The position numbers and the translations under genes are program-made. Positions 6,270 to 8,404 of a stretch of DNA of 8,404 nucleotides are shown one piece after another. The notes under the pieces were generated by a model. That model saw only the letters and a list, made by a program, of their open reading frames with translations, was not told the DNA's origin and made no database searches. Source of the stretch: Candidatus Egerieicola pullicola (lineage in GTDB: Bacteria > Bacillota > Clostridia > Oscillospirales > Ruminococcaceae); contig DVGY01000086.1 of assembly GCA_018712465.1 (NCBI GenBank), positions 1-8,404 of the forward strand, in the 5' to 3' direction. Each line of letters begins with the position of its first letter. The first letter of the stretch is position 1.

Positions 6270-6515
6270 GCAAAAAAGCCGCCTCGAAAAAGCCGTCGCT
6301 CTTTCGGAAGGCAGCGTTACTGCGGTTCCACTTCCGTTTATCCTCATTCTTCCTTTAACGCAGGAGCTACGGGCAGGCCTATCCTTTTTGGGATTCAACC
6401 TGCCGGCTGATGGGACGCACTTGGCCCTTTTCGCCCTCCAAAGCGCTTTCAGCCGGTGACGCTTCTCTCTGTTGGAGGCGGGCAAAGGGTTACTCCTTCC
6501 CGTCATCGCCAATTT
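6270..6515 (-). promoter_or_regulatory. T-box riboswitch, tRNA-Cys specific, controlling cysE-cysS
   Basis: Read on the minus strand, Stem I begins near 6508 with GATGACGGGA, then GGAGTAACC. CCTCCA/TGGAGG and AAGCG/CGCTT form the distal arm around an AGAGAG bulge. The specifier loop contains TGC (6419-6417), a Cys codon, followed by a purine. A GGCAGG/CCTGCC arm follows. The T-box proper is AAGTGGAACCGC (6333-6322) with bulge TGGAACC. Its variable base A matches U73 of tRNA-Cys, so codon and discriminator agree. The antiterminator pairs CGGAA (6336-6332) with TTCCG (6309-6305) and GCAG with CTGC, and it excludes the terminator at 6272-6315. Uncharged tRNA-Cys should therefore switch the operon on. 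The structure was assigned by eye. Confidence 0.93.
6272..6315 (-). terminator. T-box terminator hairpin
   Basis: GCTGCCT (6315-6309) pairs with AGGCGGC (6284-6278), with one G-T wobble. CGAAAG and CTTTTTCG extend the helix inside. Six Ts follow at 6277-6272. The 5' strand is shared with the antiterminator, the feature that makes the switch work. Confidence 0.88.
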
Positions 6516-6521
6516 TTAGAA

Positions 6522-6550
6522 AGTATACCACATCAGGCGGTAAATTGCAA
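6522..6550 (-). promoter_or_regulatory. Promoter of the T-box/cysE/cysS operon
   Basis: On the minus strand, TTGCAA (6550-6545), a 17 bp spacer and TATACT (6527-6522), with TGG directly before the -10 box as an extended -10 element. Transcription would begin near 6515, just ahead of T-box Stem I, which is the expected position. Confidence 0.8.
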
Positions 6551-6565
6551 GACCTGACCGGCAGG

Positions 6566-6611
6566 ACAAAGAGAAACCGCTGCGAAAAAGCAACCACTTC
6601 TCCGCAGCGAT
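6566..6611 (-). terminator. Terminator after the DUF1858 gene
   Basis: CGCTGCG (6609-6603 read on the minus strand) pairs with CGCAGCG (6584-6578). GAGAAG and CTTTTT continue the helix inside, and TTTCTCTTTG follows. It begins about 25 nt after the DUF1858 stop and separates that gene from the T-box promoter. Confidence 0.8.
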
Positions 6612-6633
6612 CCATTGTTTTTCTGAACTGGAA

Positions 6634-6831
6634 TTACTCCGCCATATGCTGGTTGAGGCTGTCCACCAGCTCTTCCACTTCAATGCCGTGGACTAAGCAG
6701 GCCTGCTCCAGGCTTTCGCCCCGGGATGCCGGGCAGCCTAAGCAGTGCATTCCCATTTCCAGGAAAAATTGAGCCGTTGTGGGATCGGCGTCCAATACTT
6801 GTCCGATCAAGGTATCCTTGGTGACTTCCAT
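6634..6831 (-). CDS. DUF1858 / hybrid-cluster-protein-associated redox disulfide domain protein
   Basis: This is a 65-residue stand-alone DUF1858 protein. The family signature is seen in the start VTKDTLIGQVLDADPTTAQFF (3-23), the redox motif CLGCPAS (30-36) with Cys30 and Cys33, and the end GIEVEELVDSLNQ (49-61). Proteins of this type occur alone or fused to other domains in anaerobes, often near hybrid cluster protein or other redox enzymes. The CxxC pair suggests a dithiol/disulfide or metal role, but no reaction is established. No hybrid cluster protein gene is visible here. The ATG is well placed 8 nt after AGGAGG (6845-6840). The gene is flanked by its own terminator downstream and the hairpin-rich repeat region upstream. 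Family call firm, function unknown. Confidence 0.9.
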   Translation of the reverse strand: MEVTKDTLIGQVLDADPTTAQFFLEMGMHCLGCPASRGESLEQACLVHGIEVEELVDSLNQHMAE

Positions 6832-6898
6832 GAATCCTACCTCCTGTCCTCCAAATTACAGTCTTGTGATCCCAATCCTCCATTTTTGCCTTTTAGTT

Positions 6899-6951
6899 GG
6901 TTAAGGGGAAGATCGTGACCATCAGCTCTGCTGATATTTCAGTACCTCTTT
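6899..6951. repeat. Intergenic direct repeat, copy 1
   Basis: The first 37 nt (6899-6935) match copy 2 at 7004-7040 with only two differences, at 6902 and 6917. Both copies then end in TACCTCTTT after a diverged segment with a 3 nt length difference. The core is AAGGGGAAGATCG followed by ATCAGC-TCT-GCTGAT, a 6 bp hairpin. GGGGAAGATC also pairs, 9 of 10, with GATCTGCCCC just downstream (6951-6960), enclosing the hairpin. Confidence 0.85.
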
Positions 6952-6964
6952 GATCTGCCCCGGT

Positions 6965-7008
6965 TTTCGCTGTTTAGCGAAATGACCGGCCGGACTTTTG
7001 GCCGGTCA
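6965..7008. repeat. Two perfect inverted repeats between the direct repeats
   Basis: TTTCGCT-GTTT-AGCGAAA (6965-6982) is a perfect 7 bp hairpin. TGACCGGCC (6983-6991) and GGCCGGTCA (7000-7008) form a perfect 9 bp stem around an 8 nt loop. Neither is followed by a T tract on either strand, so they do not look like terminators. The second stem runs into the start of direct-repeat copy 2. Confidence 0.75.
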
Positions 7009-7059
7009 AGGGGAAGATCGTAACCATCAGCTCTGCTGATGGTTATATTATACCTCTTT
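7004..7059. repeat. Intergenic direct repeat, copy 2
   Basis: This copy begins 105 bp after copy 1. Its hairpin is much longer: TAACCATCAGC (7021-7031), TCT loop, GCTGATGGTTA (7035-7045), a perfect 11 bp stem. The segment after the hairpin contains a -10 box on the minus strand that copy 1 lacks. The pair is too long, too sparse and too widely spaced to be a CRISPR array. Confidence 0.85.
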
Positions 7060-7075
7060 AGTAGAGAAAATGCAA
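7047..7075 (-). promoter_or_regulatory. Possible promoter inside repeat copy 2
   Basis: On the minus strand, TTGCAT (7075-7070), a 17 bp spacer and a perfect TATAAT (7052-7047) would start transcription near 7040, at the 11 bp hairpin. It lies just past the histidine kinase stop and could drive the DUF1858 gene with a leader of about 210 nt, or a small structured RNA. Confidence 0.5.
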
Positions 7076-7085
7076 CCCCTTCCCA

Positions 7086-8404
7086 TCAGTTTCCCTTGTG
7101 TTCCCGTTTTTTTCCACGGGGAGCGGTTTCAAACCAAAAGGTGGAGCCTTCTCCCAAATGGCTGTCCACCCCATAGGCAAAGTGATGGGCTTCCAAAATT
7201 GCTTTCACGATGCTCAGGCCCAAGCCGGTTCCCATCCCCTTGCGGTCGTCCTTTTTATAGGGTTTGTAGTACCGGTCCCAGATCAAAGGCAGATCTTCCG
7301 GGGCAATGCCCTTTCCGGTATCCCGGATCAGCACTCGTCCGGGAATCTGGGAGGCATCCAAGGTGATAAAGATCTTTTTGTCCGCGCCGGTGTGGTTCAC
7401 GGCGTTGTTGAGGATGTTGTAAATCACCTGCTCCATCTTGACCTCATCCCCTACCATAAAGTAGTGTTCCGGGGCATCTAAGGTAAACTGGTAATGTTCC
7501 TCCGATTCCAACAGGGCGTACCGGCCCACAATGTCCCGGAGCTTTTGAGCTAGGTCAAATTGAATAAAATTCATCTTCTGCTGGCCGGCCTGCAGCTTGG
7601 ACAGATCCAAAATATCGTTGACCAGCACATTCAGCCGGTTGCTTTCGTCAATGATAATATCCAGCTGCTGGTTGCGCTTTTCCGGATTGTCCCCGGTCAG
7701 GTCCTTGATGGTTTCAGCGTAACCTTTAATCATGGTTAAGGGGGTGCGGATGTCGTGGGAAACGTTGGCCACCAATTCCCGTTGGAGCACGGTGGCTTTG
7801 GAAATTTCCTTGCTCATGATATTGAAATCTTGAGCCAGCACCGAAAGCTCGTCCTTGCCCTGCACCGGCACCTGCACCAAAAGATTTCCTTTGGCGATCT
7901 CCCGGGTGGCCTTGGAAAGCTGCTTCACCGGCTTGGTGATAGAACGGCTGATATATAAAGCCATTCCGGTGGCAATCAGCAACAGTACAACGCTCACCCA
8001 AATCAACTGATTGCGAATAGCGTTCACCGCTTCTCCCACAGGGGCCAGCGCCGTCTCGGTGAGGATCAAACAATCCTGCTGGCCAACCGTGGCCCGAACA
8101 CCGCAGATGTAGTAGCCCTGGCTGGTGGAAGACTGGGTGTCTTCAAAAAACAAAATGTTGTTGGTGCTTTGATCCTGAAGCAGGCTGTACACCACCTGGG
8201 TGCGAACCAGGGAATTGTTTTTCAGCGCACTCCGTTCCCCCATGGCGTTGAAACTGATGATGGGACTGCCGGAAATATCGGTAACCTCCAGATAATAGCT
8301 GTTTTTTACCGCTAAATTTTCAATTACTTCCACCACGCTGAAGGTAGCCAGAATGTCCTTTTCCTGCATCTGCTCAATGGTGCTGACCATGGTTTTGGTG
8401 TCGG
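7086..8404 (-). CDS. Membrane sensor histidine kinase, 5' end outside the window
   Basis: This is the C-terminal part of a two-component sensor kinase. The frame is open through the window edge (Asp-Thr-Lys-Thr precede the Met at 8388-8390), so that Met is internal. Numbering from it, residues 1-127 are part of an extracytoplasmic sensor region, 128-147 a membrane helix, and 148-200 a HAMP linker (SRSITKPVKQL). The H box VSHDIRTPL carries the phospho-acceptor His212. ATP-binding motifs follow: N box ILNNAVNH (326-333), G1 DTGKGI (357-362), F box LIWDRYYKP (369-377) and G2 GMGTGLGLS (385-393). The protein ends in a short basic tail. All kinase motifs are intact, so it should be active. Its response regulator is probably the next gene outside the window. 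The signal sensed cannot be read from the sequence. Confidence 0.93.
   Translation of the reverse strand, partial: DTKTMVSTIEQMQEKDILATFSVVEVIENLAVKNSYYLEVTDISGSPIISFNAMGERSALKNNSLVRTQVVYSLLQDQSTNNILFFEDTQSSTSQGYYICGVRATVGQQDCLILTETALAPVGEAVNAIRNQLIWVSVVLLLIATGMALYISRSITKPVKQLSKATREIAKGNLLVQVPVQGKDELSVLAQDFNIMSKEISKATVLQRELVANVSHDIRTPLTMIKGYAETIKDLTGDNPEKRNQQLDIIIDESNRLNVLVNDILDLSKLQAGQQKMNFIQFDLAQKLRDIVGRYALLESEEHYQFTLDAPEHYFMVGDEVKMEQVIYNILNNAVNHTGADKKIFITLDASQIPGRVLIRDTGKGIAPEDLPLIWDRYYKPYKKDDRKGMGTGLGLSIVKAILEAHHFAYGVDSHLGEGSTFWFETAPRGKKREHKGN

Noticed and set aside
6855..6883. Promoter with TGTAAT directly before the DUF1858 gene
   Set aside because: It lacks a usable -35 box and would start transcription too close to the start codon to include the ribosome site properly.
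6899..7059. CRISPR array
   Set aside because: There are only two units with unequal, hairpin-containing intervening sequence of about 68 nt, and no cas genes.
8388..8390. Met at 8390 as the histidine kinase start
   Set aside because: The frame stays open to the window edge, there is no ribosome site, and a sensor of this kind needs an N-terminal membrane helix that must lie outside.

Overview
The window looks like chromosomal DNA from a low-to-mid GC Gram-positive bacterium, most likely an anaerobic Clostridia of the Oscillospiraceae/Ruminococcaceae type. Supporting signs are strong AGGAGG-type ribosome sites, TTGACA/TATAAT-like promoters, a tRNA-Cys T-box ahead of cysE-cysS, paired clostridial cyclophilin lipoproteins, a DUF1858 redox-disulfide protein and a group III phosphofructokinase. 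The placement is inferred from gene content, not from a search. I see no phage, transposase, CRISPR, tRNA or rRNA.

Layout from left to right. Positions 1-1421 hold a minus-strand pair, pfkA (glycolysis) followed by a truncated DUF2752 membrane protein, driven by a near-consensus promoter. Positions 1493-2388 hold the only plus-strand transcription unit: a strong promoter, a leader of about 110 nt with two mutually exclusive stems (one a complete intrinsic terminator), a membrane-anchored protein of unknown function, and a GC-rich 3' region ending in a hairpin with a T tract. A bidirectional terminator (about 2395-2447) separates it from the next minus-strand block.

Positions 2446-6550 read as one minus-strand programme: promoter, Cys-specific T-box leader, cysE (serine O-acetyltransferase), cysS (cysteinyl-tRNA synthetase), then two overlapping cyclophilin-like lipoprotein genes. 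The T-box senses uncharged tRNA-Cys and would raise both cysteine synthesis and cysteine charging. No terminator is visible between cysS and the cyclophilins, so they may be partly cotranscribed, although a weak promoter may also serve them. The first cyclophilin of the pair has lost the catalytic residues; the second keeps them.

Positions 6566-8404 hold a small DUF1858 protein with its own terminator, a hairpin-rich intergenic region with a 53-56 nt imperfect direct repeat and an embedded promoter, and the 3' part of a membrane sensor histidine kinase that continues beyond the window.

Most of the window is housekeeping. The least explained items are the repeat/hairpin region at 6899-7059, the switch-like leader at 1528-1640 with its orphan protein, and the degenerate cyclophilin partner.
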